Positions 32,976-41,195 of a stretch of 64,000 nt of DNA are shown here, piece after piece. Position 1 is the stretch's first letter, and each line of letters opens with the position of its first letter. A program made the translations under genes and the position numbers. This DNA is from Pseudomonas hefeiensis (lineage in GTDB: Bacteria; Pseudomonadota; Gammaproteobacteria; Pseudomonadales; Pseudomonadaceae), in assembly GCF_030687835.1 (NCBI RefSeq), contig NZ_CP117449.1, positions 4,836,001 through 4,900,000 of the forward strand, read 5' to 3'. The notes beneath the pieces were generated by a model. That model was given only the letters and a program-made list of their open reading frames with translations. It ran no database searches and was not told the origin of the DNA.

Positions 32976-34501
32976 GTGGAGCGTATATCCATGCGTAAAA
33001 TCCGAGAGGTACTACGCCTAAAGTTCGACGCCGGCCTGTCCGTGCGCAAGATCGCCGCCAGCCTGCGCATCAGCAGCGGCAGTGCCGGCAATTACCTGCA
33101 CCGTTTCAACGCTTGCGGGCTGACTTGGCCGACATCATTGTCGGACGCCGAGCTGGAGCGATGCCTGTTTCCGCCAGCACCAACAGTTCCCAGCGATCAA
33201 AGGCCGATGCCTGATTGGGCTTGGGCGCATGCCGAGCTGCGCCGCCCCGGCGTGACTCTGGCCTTGCTCTGGCAGGAATATCGACTGGCGCACCCGCAAG
33301 GCTTCCAGTACAGCTGGTTCTGCGAGCACTACCGCCTCTGGGCGGCCAAGGTCGACGTAGTCATGCGCCAGGAACACCGTGCCGGCGAAAAACTGTTCGT
33401 CGATTACGCGGGTCAGACCGTGCCGATCATCGACCGGCGAACCGGAGAGATCCGCCAGGCCCAGATTTTCGTCGCCGTCCTCGGCGCCTCCAGCTACACC
33501 TTCGCCGAAGCCACCTGGTCGCAGAAACTGCCCGACTGGCTGGGCTCGCACGCCCGCTGTTTTGCTTTTTTCGGCGGCAGCAGATCCTGGTGCCCGACAA
33601 TCTGCGCAGTGGCGTGACCAAGGCGCACCGTTACGAGCCCGATATCAACCCCAGCTACCGCGATCTGGCCGAGCACTACGGCGTCGCCGTATTGCCCGCT
33701 CGCTCACGAAAACCCAAGGACAAAGCCAAGGTCGAAGTCGGTGTTCAAGTGGTCGAGCGCTGGATCCTGGCGGTGCTGCGCAATCGGCAGTTCTTTTCGC
33801 TGGGTGAACTCAACACGGCCATCGGACTGCTGCTGGATCGCCTCAACCAAAAGCCCTTCAAAAAGCTGCCCGGCTCACGCCGTTCGGCCTTCGAGGCCAT
33901 CGACCAACCGGCGTTGCAACCGCTACCGGAACACCCTTACATCTACGCCGAATGGAAAAAAGTGCGGGTGCACATCGACTACCACGTCGAAGTCGACGGC
34001 CATTTTTACTCCGTGCCGTACCAACTGGTGAAACACCAACTCGAAGTACGCCTGACCGCACAGACCATCGAGTGCTTCCACGCCAACCAACGCGTGGCCA
34101 GCCATCTGCGCTCGCCACATAAAGGCCGCCACACCACCCAGATCGAGCACATGCCCAAGAGCCACCGCGAACACGCCGAATGGACACCGCAACGGCTGAT
34201 CCTCTGGGCTGAGCAGACGGGCCCGAATACGGCCGGTGTCATCGCCTACATCCTCGAACGCCGAATCCACCCGCAGCATGGCTTCCGCGCCTGCCTGGGC
34301 ATCCTGCGCCTGAGCAAGCAGCACGGCGAAGCGCGGCTGGAAGCCGCGTGCCAGCGTGCGCTGGCCCTAGGCGCATGCAGTTACAAGAGCCTCGAATCGA
34401 TCCTGCGCCAAGGCCTGGAACGGCTACCTCTTGCCCAGCAAAACCTGCCGTTACTGCCCGAAGAACACATCAATCTGCGCGGCCCCGGCTACTACCACTG
34501 A
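32976..34501 (+). pseudogene. istA: IS21-family transposase IstA, one-base frameshift
   Basis: The first frame (32976-33617) has the N-terminal helix-turn-helix MRKIREVLRLKFDAGLSVRK and [17 protein letters not shown], the first catalytic Asp of the DDE core. The second frame resumes at [20 protein letters not shown] and includes [20 protein letters not shown] (catalytic Glu) and the C-terminal Mu-type domain to 34501. The frames meet at about 33576-33582 (FFGGS/QILVPDN); restoring one C would rejoin them. The element is therefore probably non-autonomous as sequenced, unless this is a read error. Confidence 0.88.
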
Positions 34502-34521
34502 CCTGAAAAAGGAGCACGAAC

Positions 34522-35277
34522 ATGCTGCCCAACCCGACCCTCGACAAGCTACAAACCCTGCGACTGCACGGCATGATCAAGGCGCTTGGCGAACAACATG
34601 CAACACCGGACATCAACGATCTCAGCTTCGACGAACGCCTCGGCCTGATGGTCGACCGCGAGCTGACCGAGCGCGAAGACGCCCGCCTGACTACGCGTCT
34701 CAAAGCCGCACGACTACGCCATAACGCCTGCCTGGAAGACATCGACTACCGCAGCCCGCGCGGGCTGGACAAGGCGCTGATCCTGCAATTGGGCAGCGGC
34801 CAATGGCTACGCGATGGCCTGAACCTGATCATCGGCGGCCCGACTGGTGTAGGCAAAACCTGGCTTGCCTGCGCGCTGGCTCATAAGGCCTGCCGCGATG
34901 GTTACAGCGTGCGCTATCTGCGCCTGCCGCGCTTGATGGAAGAACTGGGCCTGGCCCACGGCGATGGGCGCTTCGCGAAACTGATGGTGGGTTATGCCAA
35001 GACCGACTTGCTGATCCTGGACGACTGGGGCCTGGCGCCGTTTACCGCAGCGCAACGGCGCGACATGCTCGAACTACTGGACGACCGCTACGGCAACCGC
35101 TCGACGCTGGTGACCAGCCAGATGCCGGTGGACAAATGGCATGCACTGATCGGCGATCCGACCCTGGGCGACGCGATCCTAGACCGGCTGGTGCACAACG
35201 CATATAGGATCGAACTGAAGGGCGAATCGATGCGCAGGCGCGCAACGAAATTGACGACGGCAGGGACTTCAGACTAA
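34522..35277 (+). CDS. istB: IS21-family helper ATPase IstB
   Basis: A 251-residue AAA+ ATPase that assists IstA in target selection and strand transfer. Walker A is GGPTGVGKTWLACAL (about residue 111) and Walker B is DLLILDDWGLAPF (about 162). The C-terminal SQMPVDKWHALIGDPTLGDA and RLVHNAYRIELKGESMR are typical of IstB. The ATG follows aaaggagcacgaac, 20 bases after the istA stop, as usual in this family. The gene is intact. Confidence 0.95.
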   Translation: MLPNPTLDKLQTLRLHGMIKALGEQHATPDINDLSFDERLGLMVDRELTEREDARLTTRLKAARLRHNACLEDIDYRSPRGLDKALILQLGSGQWLRDGLNLIIGGPTGVGKTWLACALAHKACRDGYSVRYLRLPRLMEELGLAHGDGRFAKLMVGYAKTDLLILDDWGLAPFTAAQRRDMLELLDDRYGNRSTLVTSQMPVDKWHALIGDPTLGDAILDRLVHNAYRIELKGESMRRRATKLTTAGTSD

Positions 35278-35495
35278 CAATGCAAACCTGCGTCGCTGCG
35301 CTCCGACTGCCTGTCCAAGTGGACGTGGATCAGATGTCCAAGTGCGCGTGGAACGAGTGTCCAAATGATCGTGGGCTGAGTGTCCAAGTGTCGTGGAATC
35401 CGCACGCACCGGGGCTTTTTGTGAATATCAATATCGCTCGCCCTTTCACGGTTTCCCGCTTATCCCGCTCCCTCGGGTATCTGAGCGATAGAGAA

Positions 35496-35681
35496 TCAAA
35501 CATGCTTTGCGACAAAAGCGACGACGGCAAACAGGATCAGAGCGAACGCTGCACCGATGCTGAACGGCAACAACGTAACGCGCATTGTGGTCGGGGTCGG
35601 GCGCCTCATCTCTTCGGCTAACGCCTCTACCTCTTGATGCAATTGCTCGATGCTTGCTTGATAACTACGATGTGTAGGCAT
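35496..35681 (-). CDS. Small membrane protein
   Basis: A 61-residue protein MPTHRSYQASIEQLHQEVEA with an amphipathic or coiled-coil N-terminal helix (QLHQEVEALAEEMRR) and one C-terminal membrane segment, VTLLPFSIGAAFALILFAVV. A good ribosome site (cggaggaaaatgagac) precedes the ATG. Its terminator, about 75 bases downstream, is the one split by the IS21 element. Function unknown. Confidence 0.65.
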   Translation of the reverse strand: MPTHRSYQASIEQLHQEVEALAEEMRRPTPTTMRVTLLPFSIGAAFALILFAVVAFVAKHV

Positions 35682-35875
35682 GTCTCATTTTCCTCCGAGG
35701 CCGCAGGCCGTGCTGAGCCTGTGAACCATTTCGATCGAGCTCTAAATTATCGCACTCGTTCTGAAGCATTGATCATCCCTCCAGGGTTTGAGCCACCGCC
35801 TCAGCGTCGCTTTCTGAGAAGCCAGCAAAATCTGTCGGACGTCCATCACCCATTGCCAATCGTGCAGCACATTTG

Positions 35876-36406
35876 CTAACCGCCAGCCTGAGTGTCCGCT
35901 TCAACCGAGTTGACACCCGCAAGATCATAAGAACCTGGATCGATCAGTTGTTTACGCATGGGTATGCAAGCCAATTGCAGCCCAGACGGAGAGTTGTAAA
36001 CACTTTGGGCACCTGCGGTGAAGCCACACCGGCGATAGAAAGCTGCAGCGTTTAGAGTCGTTTCAAGATGGATCTCAGCAAGCCCCCCCTCCCGGGCCAG
36101 ATGCTCGAGATAACTGACCATACGTTTACCAATGCCCTGCCCCATGAACTGCGGCAGCACAAAGACTGCGCCCAGTTCACCGCTTTGGAAATCTATCAGA
36201 CCTGTCCCAACGGGAACCCCATCCAACAACGCCAGGTGATAGTCCTTTTCCACCCACGCCCTGTACTCGTCCGTAAATGGCACAGAAGTCCAAGCCATCA
36301 CTTGATCGTTCGTGTAAGCAGTCATGCACTGGTGCTGTATTGCTTGAAGGCGGATATCAAAAGCAACCTGCGCGTCACCTCGTTTGGCTGGACGAATTTG
36401 CAGCAT
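35876..36406 (-). CDS. GNAT acetyltransferase
   Basis: A 176-residue GNAT protein. The acetyl-CoA loop VLPQFMGQGIGKRMVSYLEH lies about residues 83-102 and is followed by IHLETTLNAAAFYRRCGFTA. The start MLQIRPAKRGDAQVAFDIR at 36406 is chosen because homology to GNATs begins there and ggagcgtgaaa precedes it on the minus strand; the longer frame would run into the GST spacer. The last 20 residues (DLAGVNSVEADTQAGG) look unlike the family and may be read-through into downstream DNA. Substrate unknown. Confidence 0.8.
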   Translation of the reverse strand: MLQIRPAKRGDAQVAFDIRLQAIQHQCMTAYTNDQVMAWTSVPFTDEYRAWVEKDYHLALLDGVPVGTGLIDFQSGELGAVFVLPQFMGQGIGKRMVSYLEHLAREGGLAEIHLETTLNAAAFYRRCGFTAGAQSVYNSPSGLQLACIPMRKQLIDPGSYDLAGVNSVEADTQAGG

Positions 36407-36443
36407 TTTCACGCTCCTTTCCTTGGCGACTATGGACGGGAAA

Positions 36444-37109
36444 TCAAGTAAACAAGCCCAGATCAATGCCTTCAGTGGCCAACGCGCGTCGAACAGCCGG
36501 CCGCTCAATTACAAGGCTCATGGTATGTGCCCACATCGGATACTTCTTGCTCATATCCAGACCGATGCATTTACCCCAAAGCCAGAACACCAGAAGCACG
36601 GGATGCACGATCGTGAAGCTTTCAGTATCGGGTAATGTCCTCAACTGATGTTCGATAAAGGCATAGTCCCGCTCGACATTCTTTATGCCCATTGCAACGA
36701 CATCGGGAAAGCACGACGGATCGTCGAGGACTCGCTGGGGCCTCCAGATCTGTCCGTATGCCAGTGTGTGCACGGTGCCCGACAGCCAATTCAACCATTC
36801 GATACAACGTGCCTGCGCGCCAGGCTCGCAAGGAAGGAGGTGGCCTTCCGGATGCCGGACAGCGAGAAAAAACAGAATGGCGGGCAGCTCGGTCAGGACA
36901 CCACCGACGCCGCCGATATCCCCCGAACTTGATTGCAAGGCAGGCACTCGGCCCTTCGGGTTGACCGATAAATATTCGGGTGTCTGGGTCCCGCTGCCTT
37001 TGAGCGCAGAACGTAATTCCAATTCGAAGGGTAGCCCCAACTCTTCCAAGATTATATGTGCCGCCAACGAACAGGCGCCGGGAGAATAGTAAAGCCGATA
37101 CATATGCAT
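36444..37109 (-). CDS. Glutathione S-transferase family protein
   Basis: A 221-residue GST with a thioredoxin-like N-terminal domain (MYRLYYSPGACSLAAHIILE, with SPGACSL as the bacterial beta-class-like active-site loop containing the Cys and Ser) and an all-helical C-terminal domain. NPKGRVPAL is the cis-Pro block that binds glutathione. A substrate cannot be assigned. A small insert (SSSGDIGGVGGVLTE) in the usual PAL...G.VLTES region is a slight oddity. Confidence 0.87.
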   Translation of the reverse strand: MHMYRLYYSPGACSLAAHIILEELGLPFELELRSALKGSGTQTPEYLSVNPKGRVPALQSSSGDIGGVGGVLTELPAILFFLAVRHPEGHLLPCEPGAQARCIEWLNWLSGTVHTLAYGQIWRPQRVLDDPSCFPDVVAMGIKNVERDYAFIEHQLRTLPDTESFTIVHPVLLVFWLWGKCIGLDMSKKYPMWAHTMSLVIERPAVRRALATEGIDLGLFT

Positions 37110-37150
37110 TCCTTGGATATCCTTATCGAGGCGCAGATTAGCCGCCGTAA

Positions 37151-37761
37151 ATATTCAGCCCCCCGGCAAATGCCCCAACGGCAACGCCCCCGGAGTCTTC
37201 ACCGTATGAATCGCAAAATTACTCCGGATATCACTCACCCCCGGCAACTTCAGCAGCCGGCCAGTGAGAAAACGGTCGTAGGCGCGCAAGTCCGGCACCA
37301 CCACTTGCAACAGAAAGTCCGATTCGCCTGACACCAGAAACGCTGAAATCACTTCCGGCAACGCCGTGACCGCTTGGCGAAACGCTTCGGCCTGTTCGTC
37401 GTTGTGCCGTTCAACCTTGACGCCGACAAAGATCGTCAACCCGAGCCCCACTTCATCACGGTCGAGGATGGCTTGGTAGCCGCGAATCACGCCGGCTTCT
37501 TCCAGCATCCGCACGCGGCGCAGGCATGGCGATGCGGACAGGCCGATTTCCTCCGCCAGTTGCACATTGCTCAAGCGGCCGTCGCGTTGCAGCGCGGCGA
37601 GGATTTTGCGATCGAAGGCGCCCAGCTTCATGGGTTGGCAGTTTCCGATTTAACTTCACGATTACTTAGCAGGTTATGCCAATTACATAAGCTTCAGAAG
37701 CTGACTTCGCAACCACCTGCCCTCCCCGCCAGCCATAGACTGGCACTACCGAAATCGTCGA
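37151..37761. repeat. Direct repeat, copy 1 (about 610 bp, carries an Lrp-family gene)
   Basis: Nearly identical to 39755-40368 through the whole Lrp gene, with more differences in the roughly 130 bases upstream of it. The two copies stand in the same orientation around hipBA. Identity ends sharply at gaaatcgtcga (37761) and fades at atattcagcc (37151). Confidence 0.93.
37155..37631 (-). CDS. Lrp/AsnC family transcriptional regulator, copy 1
   Basis: A 158-residue Lrp/AsnC regulator: winged helix (FDRKILAALQRDGRLSNVQL, recognition part GLSASPCLRRVRMLEEAGVI) and a C-terminal ligand-sensing RAM domain (LTIFVGVKVERHNDEQAEAF). It differs from the copy at 39759 only at residue 4 (Gly for Asp) and one Gly at the C-terminus, as far as I can see. 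Unlike copy 2 it is not next to a LysE exporter; its upstream neighbour is hipA. So it is probably the duplicated or imported copy. Confidence 0.93.
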   Translation of the reverse strand: MKLGAFDRKILAALQRDGRLSNVQLAEEIGLSASPCLRRVRMLEEAGVIRGYQAILDRDEVGLGLTIFVGVKVERHNDEQAEAFRQAVTALPEVISAFLVSGESDFLLQVVVPDLRAYDRFLTGRLLKLPGVSDIRSNFAIHTVKTPGALPLGHLPGG

Positions 37762-37788
37762 GTTTCGGGTAATCAAGGAAACTGCACG

Positions 37789-39075
37789 CTAACTCTCAAA
37801 GTCTTTGTGCAGCTTCGCCAAGACGTTGAAGATGGGCTCCCCTGCTTTATGTGGGATCTTCAATCGAGTGAATACCTCTTTCCAGTCTGACAGCGCGGCC
37901 AGGGTCTGCTCGATGTACTCCTCGGCTTTGAGGTATTTGTAATCCCTGCAGATCTCCATGATCCTCTTCCTCGTCGGTTTACCGGGAATGCGACCGCCGA
38001 AGTCAGTGGTGTGCTCACCCATAGCGTTTGCGAACGTAACGTCGTACGCGGGGGAAAGCGTCCAGGTCTCCTTTTCGCCAGGCTTTGCGGGATCGTGGCA
38101 AAGGAAAGCAAAGTTCTTCGCGTGATCGTCATGGTTGTGTGACAGAGCGTTGAAGATCATCAACCTGGCCATTTTTTCGACTTCGACAGAGCTTTTGGTC
38201 AGCATCTGGGTGAGCTTCAGCAGATTGGGGTAGTCGATGGATGACAAAGCGCGATAATTCGCATACACCAGTGCCGCTACGGTCATCATGTGTATCTTGC
38301 GCTCGCCATCTCGGTCGAAACGCTTGGTCGCGAAAAAATGCTCAAACTGGCCGTCGGGCATCTGCATGTTCAAGAGACTCGACTCAGCCATGGTCACTCC
38401 GGCGGCCCTCGCCATCTCTGCGTAGGCGAACTCAATTGATCCTGTTTCCCCCGGCTCGTGCAACGCTCTGAACTTAACGATCCAGTGTGCATAGCCCTCG
38501 GGCAGAGGCCCGAAGGGCGAGGTTGCATTAGCGCCATCGGCAGAGAGAGCCACAATCGCCTTTGGACGAGCACCACCTGGTGAACCACCGGCAAGCCGTA
38601 GTTTGGTGAGCACCGCTTGGGTCTCGCCCTCCTGAACCTCGATGGACGCCTCATATAGCTGGCAAAGATCAACAGGGCCAACTAGCACGGTTTTTTCAGC
38701 CTTCGGCTGATACTCAAAAGCGCCCATGCCTCGATCGCCCATGTAGGCAAGGCGATCCAGGGCGGTGACCGTGAGGTGGGTGCCGTCACCGAAGGTGCTG
38801 TTGAAGTATCGGTCCATCAGCAGCACGCCCCAACCATCTGGCAGGGAATCAGCGAACGGCCCATGGAGCCCTTCGAAGAGGCTTGTGTCTTTGGCTAGCT
38901 GGGGTTTTTCGTCCCAGGTCATCGTGAGCGGCGACAGATTGTAGCCAGTGGCGAGCCAAACCTGATCGTAAGCGAAGTAGATCCCCCTCCCTTCGGCTTT
39001 AAAGAGTTCCCCTACCTTAACGCCACTTTTCAAGACGGTCAGCGCTTCGGTGCGTTTGAACGCCTTCGTCATCAC
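37789..39075 (-). CDS. hipA: HipA-family serine/threonine kinase toxin
   Basis: A 428-residue HipA-type toxin kinase. The N-terminal HipA domain includes LPDGWGVLLMDRYF (about residue 96). The kinase core has the Gly-rich GGSPGGARPKAIVAL (about 167) in place of a classical P-loop, the catalytic NHDDHAKNFAFL (about 311), and SPAYDVTFAN (about 342) with the metal-binding Asp. All expected catalytic residues are present, so it is probably active. It overlaps hipB by 4 bases (ATGA). Family members phosphorylate glutamyl-tRNA synthetase or other targets and cause dormancy. Confidence 0.93.
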   Translation of the reverse strand: MMTKAFKRTEALTVLKSGVKVGELFKAEGRGIYFAYDQVWLATGYNLSPLTMTWDEKPQLAKDTSLFEGLHGPFADSLPDGWGVLLMDRYFNSTFGDGTHLTVTALDRLAYMGDRGMGAFEYQPKAEKTVLVGPVDLCQLYEASIEVQEGETQAVLTKLRLAGGSPGGARPKAIVALSADGANATSPFGPLPEGYAHWIVKFRALHEPGETGSIEFAYAEMARAAGVTMAESSLLNMQMPDGQFEHFFATKRFDRDGERKIHMMTVAALVYANYRALSSIDYPNLLKLTQMLTKSSVEVEKMARLMIFNALSHNHDDHAKNFAFLCHDPAKPGEKETWTLSPAYDVTFANAMGEHTTDFGGRIPGKPTRKRIMEICRDYKYLKAEEYIEQTLAALSDWKEVFTRLKIPHKAGEPIFNVLAKLHKDFES

Positions 39076-39368
39076 CTCATCCCCCGCTTGCGCTTGGCAT
39101 TCTTGAGTTCATCAATTGAATTCGGATGCCCAGGCTTGAAGAGCCTGGTCACGCAAGCGAGCTCATCAAGCGCTGTGGCCAAAAGGATCAGAGCTTCCAG
39201 GGTCACCACTCCCGTCGTCTCAAATCGCTTGATGGTGGACTCAGACACCCCCGACTTTTCGGCAAGCGTCTTGCGGGAGAGGTTTTTAGAGAGACGGAGT
39301 GTCTTCGCGTTCTCTCCAACATTCCTGGCGATCTCAGCCGGCGAATAGAGCAAGTGCATGAACGACAT
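39072..39368 (-). CDS. hipB: HipB-type antitoxin, helix-turn-helix
   Basis: A 98-residue Xre-type protein. NAKTLRLSKNLSRKTLAEKS and GVSESTIKRFETTGVVTLEA form the helix-turn-helix. The C-terminal KRKRGMR is basic. The start at 39368 (MSFMHLLYSPAEI) is picked because gagggtggtc just upstream gives a ribosome site; a TTG 12 bases earlier is less likely. As in other hipBA modules it should bind its own promoter and HipA. The upstream region has palindromic ATAT-centred elements that fit as operators. Confidence 0.9.
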   Translation of the reverse strand: MSFMHLLYSPAEIARNVGENAKTLRLSKNLSRKTLAEKSGVSESTIKRFETTGVVTLEALILLATALDELACVTRLFKPGHPNSIDELKNAKRKRGMR

Positions 39369-39394
39369 GACCACCCTCAAAATTATCTGTTAAT

Positions 39395-39510
39395 GGCTAT
39401 ATTTGACCAATTATAGATATAAATTGTCATATCGTGGTCGTATATGACCCTTTTTACCTCAACGCGCAACGACGCTTCTATTCATCATAAAAATGGTCAT
39501 ATAAGAGCTA
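39395..39510. promoter_or_regulatory. AT-rich hipBA promoter with repeated operator-like palindromes
   Basis: Inside an AT-rich stretch are ggctatatttgacc (39395), ggtcgtatatgacc (39436-39449, ends perfectly palindromic) and tggtcatataagagctatatgg (about 39491). The common core is ggtc/ggct, six A/T-rich bases, then gacc/agcc. Their place upstream of hipB and repeated form fit HipB autoregulation. No binding data can be read from sequence. Confidence 0.6.
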
Positions 39511-39754
39511 TATGGATAAAAATATACCGATAATGGATCATAAATGATCTTTTTAAAGAATTAACCAGCAAAATCCTGGAGATAGCAAATACCACCACCT
39601 CCGGCTTGATCACAAGATCGAAAACCCGCTCAGCTCATCCCCGGAATCAGTTCGAAGCACTCCCGGCATAGGCGTGGCGCAAACTGCCGATGCCCCTGCT
39701 GGTTTGCAAGGTTGCGGTCCGTGCTGGCGGACAGACCCTAATGGTAAACCCGGC
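39511..39754. other. Spacer between hipB promoter and second Lrp copy, with gene remnant
   Basis: The GC content rises sharply at about 39590. On the minus strand a short frame ends RLCRECFELIPGMS (stop near 39632), which may be the 3' end of a lost core gene that once followed the Lrp gene. No intact gene is supported. Confidence 0.4.
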
Positions 39755-40368
39755 AATATCAGCCGCCCCCTGGCAAATGCCCCAACGGCAACGCCCCCGG
39801 AGTCTTCACCGTATGAATCGCAAAATTACTCCGGATATCACTCACCCCCGGCAACTTCAGCAGCCGTCCTGTGAGAAAACGGTCGTAAGCGCGCAAGTCC
39901 GGCACCACCACTTGCAACAGAAAGTCCGATTCGCCTGACACCAGAAACGCCGAAATCACCTCCGGCAACGCCGTGACCGCTTGGCGAAACGCTTCGGCCT
40001 GTTCGTCGTTGTGCCGTTCAACTTTGACGCCGACAAAGATCGTCAACCCGAGCCCCACTTCATCACGGTCGAGGATGGCTTGGTAACCGCGAATCACGCC
40101 GGCTTCTTCCAGCATCCGCACGCGGCGCAGGCAGGGTGAGGCGGACAGGCCGATCTCTTCCGCCAGTTGCACGTTGCTCAAGCGGCCGTCGCGTTGCAGC
40201 GCGGCGAGGATTTTGCGATCGAAGGCGTCCAGCTTCATGAATTGGTAGTTTCCGATTGAATTTTGTGAATATGTAGCAGGTTATGCCAATTTCAGGAACT
40301 TTAGAAGCTGACTTCGCAAGCACCTGCCCTGCCCGTCAGCCATAGACTGGCACTACCGAAATCGTCGA
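39755..40368. repeat. Direct repeat, copy 2 (carries an Lrp-family gene)
   Basis: Partner of 37151-37761, same orientation. It includes the Lrp gene and its upstream region to gaaatcgtcga. Differences are concentrated upstream of the start codon, for example ttgaattttgtgaatatgta here against tttaacttcacgattactta in copy 1. Confidence 0.93.
39759..40238 (-). CDS. Lrp/AsnC family transcriptional regulator, copy 2
   Basis: A 159-residue protein, MKLDAFDRKILAALQRDGRL, otherwise like copy 1, with HTH and RAM domains. It is divergent from the LysE-family exporter at 40384, sharing a 145-base promoter region. That is a usual arrangement for Lrp-type regulators of amino-acid exporters, so this is likely the ancestral locus. 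The ligand is probably an amino acid, by family. Confidence 0.93.
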   Translation of the reverse strand: MKLDAFDRKILAALQRDGRLSNVQLAEEIGLSASPCLRRVRMLEEAGVIRGYQAILDRDEVGLGLTIFVGVKVERHNDEQAEAFRQAVTALPEVISAFLVSGESDFLLQVVVPDLRAYDRFLTGRLLKLPGVSDIRSNFAIHTVKTPGALPLGHLPGGG

Positions 40369-40383
40369 TGCAGGGGGTGTGGT

Positions 40384-41013
40384 GTGGCAGAGCTCTGGTT
40401 GTTTTTGATGGCGTTAGTGGTGGTGTATCTGTTGCCTGGGCCGGACATGATCCTGCTGCTGCAAACCGGCGCCCGTCAGGGTAAGGGCGCGGCGCTGGCG
40501 ACAGCAGTGGGTCTGGGGATCGCTCGGGGGTGTCATGTTGCGCTGGCAGCCTTGGGGCTTTCGGTGTTGTTCAAGACCGCGCCCTGGACCTTTGACGCGG
40601 TGCGCCTGGCCGGCGCCGCTTATTTGTTATGGATTGGCGTTCAGTGCCTGCGAACCACGTTGTTGCCGAATTTTGAAAGTGCCGGCGTTGAGGCTGGAAA
40701 GCGGCATTGGCGCCAGGCGATTCGGCGCGGGTTGTTGACCAACTTGCTCAATCCCAAGGCGCTGCTGTTTTGCTCGGTACTCTTGCCGCAGTTCATCGAC
40801 CCACAGGGCGGGCCGGTGCTTGGGCAGTTTGCGACCCTCGGGGTGGTGTTGGTCAGCGTCGGCTTTTTGTTTGATAGCGCCTATGCACTGATGGGCGTGG
40901 CGCTCGGGCGCTGGCTCCAGCGGTCCCCTTCGGCCCAACGCATGCAGCAGTGGTTGTTTGGGAGTCTTTTGATTGGGTTTGCGGTGCGGCTGACGTTTGT
41001 GCAGCAATCGTAG
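40384..41013 (+). CDS. LysE/RhtB family amino-acid exporter
   Basis: A 209-residue inner-membrane protein with about six hydrophobic helices. The family block LLPGPDMILLLQTGARQGKG is at residues about 17-36, and NLLNPKALLFCSVLLPQFID near 120. It uses a GTG start (40384), preceded by cagggggtgtg. The neighbouring divergent Lrp gene is the likely regulator. The substrate is probably an amino acid; which one is not shown. Confidence 0.9.
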   Translation: MAELWLFLMALVVVYLLPGPDMILLLQTGARQGKGAALATAVGLGIARGCHVALAALGLSVLFKTAPWTFDAVRLAGAAYLLWIGVQCLRTTLLPNFESAGVEAGKRHWRQAIRRGLLTNLLNPKALLFCSVLLPQFIDPQGGPVLGQFATLGVVLVSVGFLFDSAYALMGVALGRWLQRSPSAQRMQQWLFGSLLIGFAVRLTFVQQS

Positions 41014-41072
41014 TGCTTTTGGACAAGCTGATTGAGGAGAACGAAGCAATCGGAGTCGAAAATCTGACCGAC

Positions 41073-41128
41073 TTTTGGTGGTTATAGTGTTGATCATCAA
41101 AATAAAGTAGTTATAGTAACCACCAAAA
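41073..41128. promoter_or_regulatory. Inverted repeat upstream of the hic locus, probable HicB operator
   Basis: ttttggtggttatagtg at 41073 and tatagtaaccaccaaaa ending 41128 are near-perfect inverse copies, 20 bases apart. hic modules are commonly autoregulated by HicB binding to such palindromes near the promoter. Confidence 0.7.
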
Positions 41129-41146
41129 ACACCACGCAGAGGTGAT

Positions 41147-41194
41147 GTGAATAGCCGATTTGCCCGTTACCCTGCACTCCCGGAGAACGATTGA
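41147..41194 (+). pseudogene. Probable remnant of hicA (internal deletion)
   Basis: A 15-codon frame from a GTG, VNSRFARYPALPEND, preceded by agaggtgat and stopping 1 base before the hicB ATG. Functional hicA genes lie exactly here, often begin MNSR and are about 60 codons. The MNSR-like start with nothing of the rest suggests that the toxin gene was deleted internally. This is inference from position and four residues. Confidence 0.45.
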
Positions 41195-41195
41195 C

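Larger units (their letters stand above)
32765..35404 (+). mobile_element. IS21-family insertion sequence with 8-bp target duplication
   Basis: The ends tgcggattccacg (32765) and cgtggaatccgca (ending 35404) are inverted repeats. Inside each end lie several copies of the typical IS21 sub-terminal repeat (ttggacactcattccacg on the left, gtccaagtg...cgtggaa on the right). The direct repeat cgcaccgg flanks the 2640-bp element on both sides (32757-32764 and 35405-35412). It carries istA (frameshifted) and istB. The insertion point is inside a terminator hairpin. Confidence 0.94.

Noticed and set aside
33215..33617. A separate long gene starting at 33215 within istA
   Set aside because: Its first 120 codons are an out-of-frame shadow of istA; real IstA homology in this frame begins only after the frameshift near 33580.
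36068..36451. Plus-strand frames opposite the GNAT gene at 35876-36406
   Set aside because: Antisense shadow; the minus strand has the GNAT motifs and a ribosome site.
15855..40370. A prophage or integrative conjugative element
   Set aside because: No capsid, tail, lysis, conjugation or integrase genes were seen; the contents are isolated accessory genes and two IS elements.
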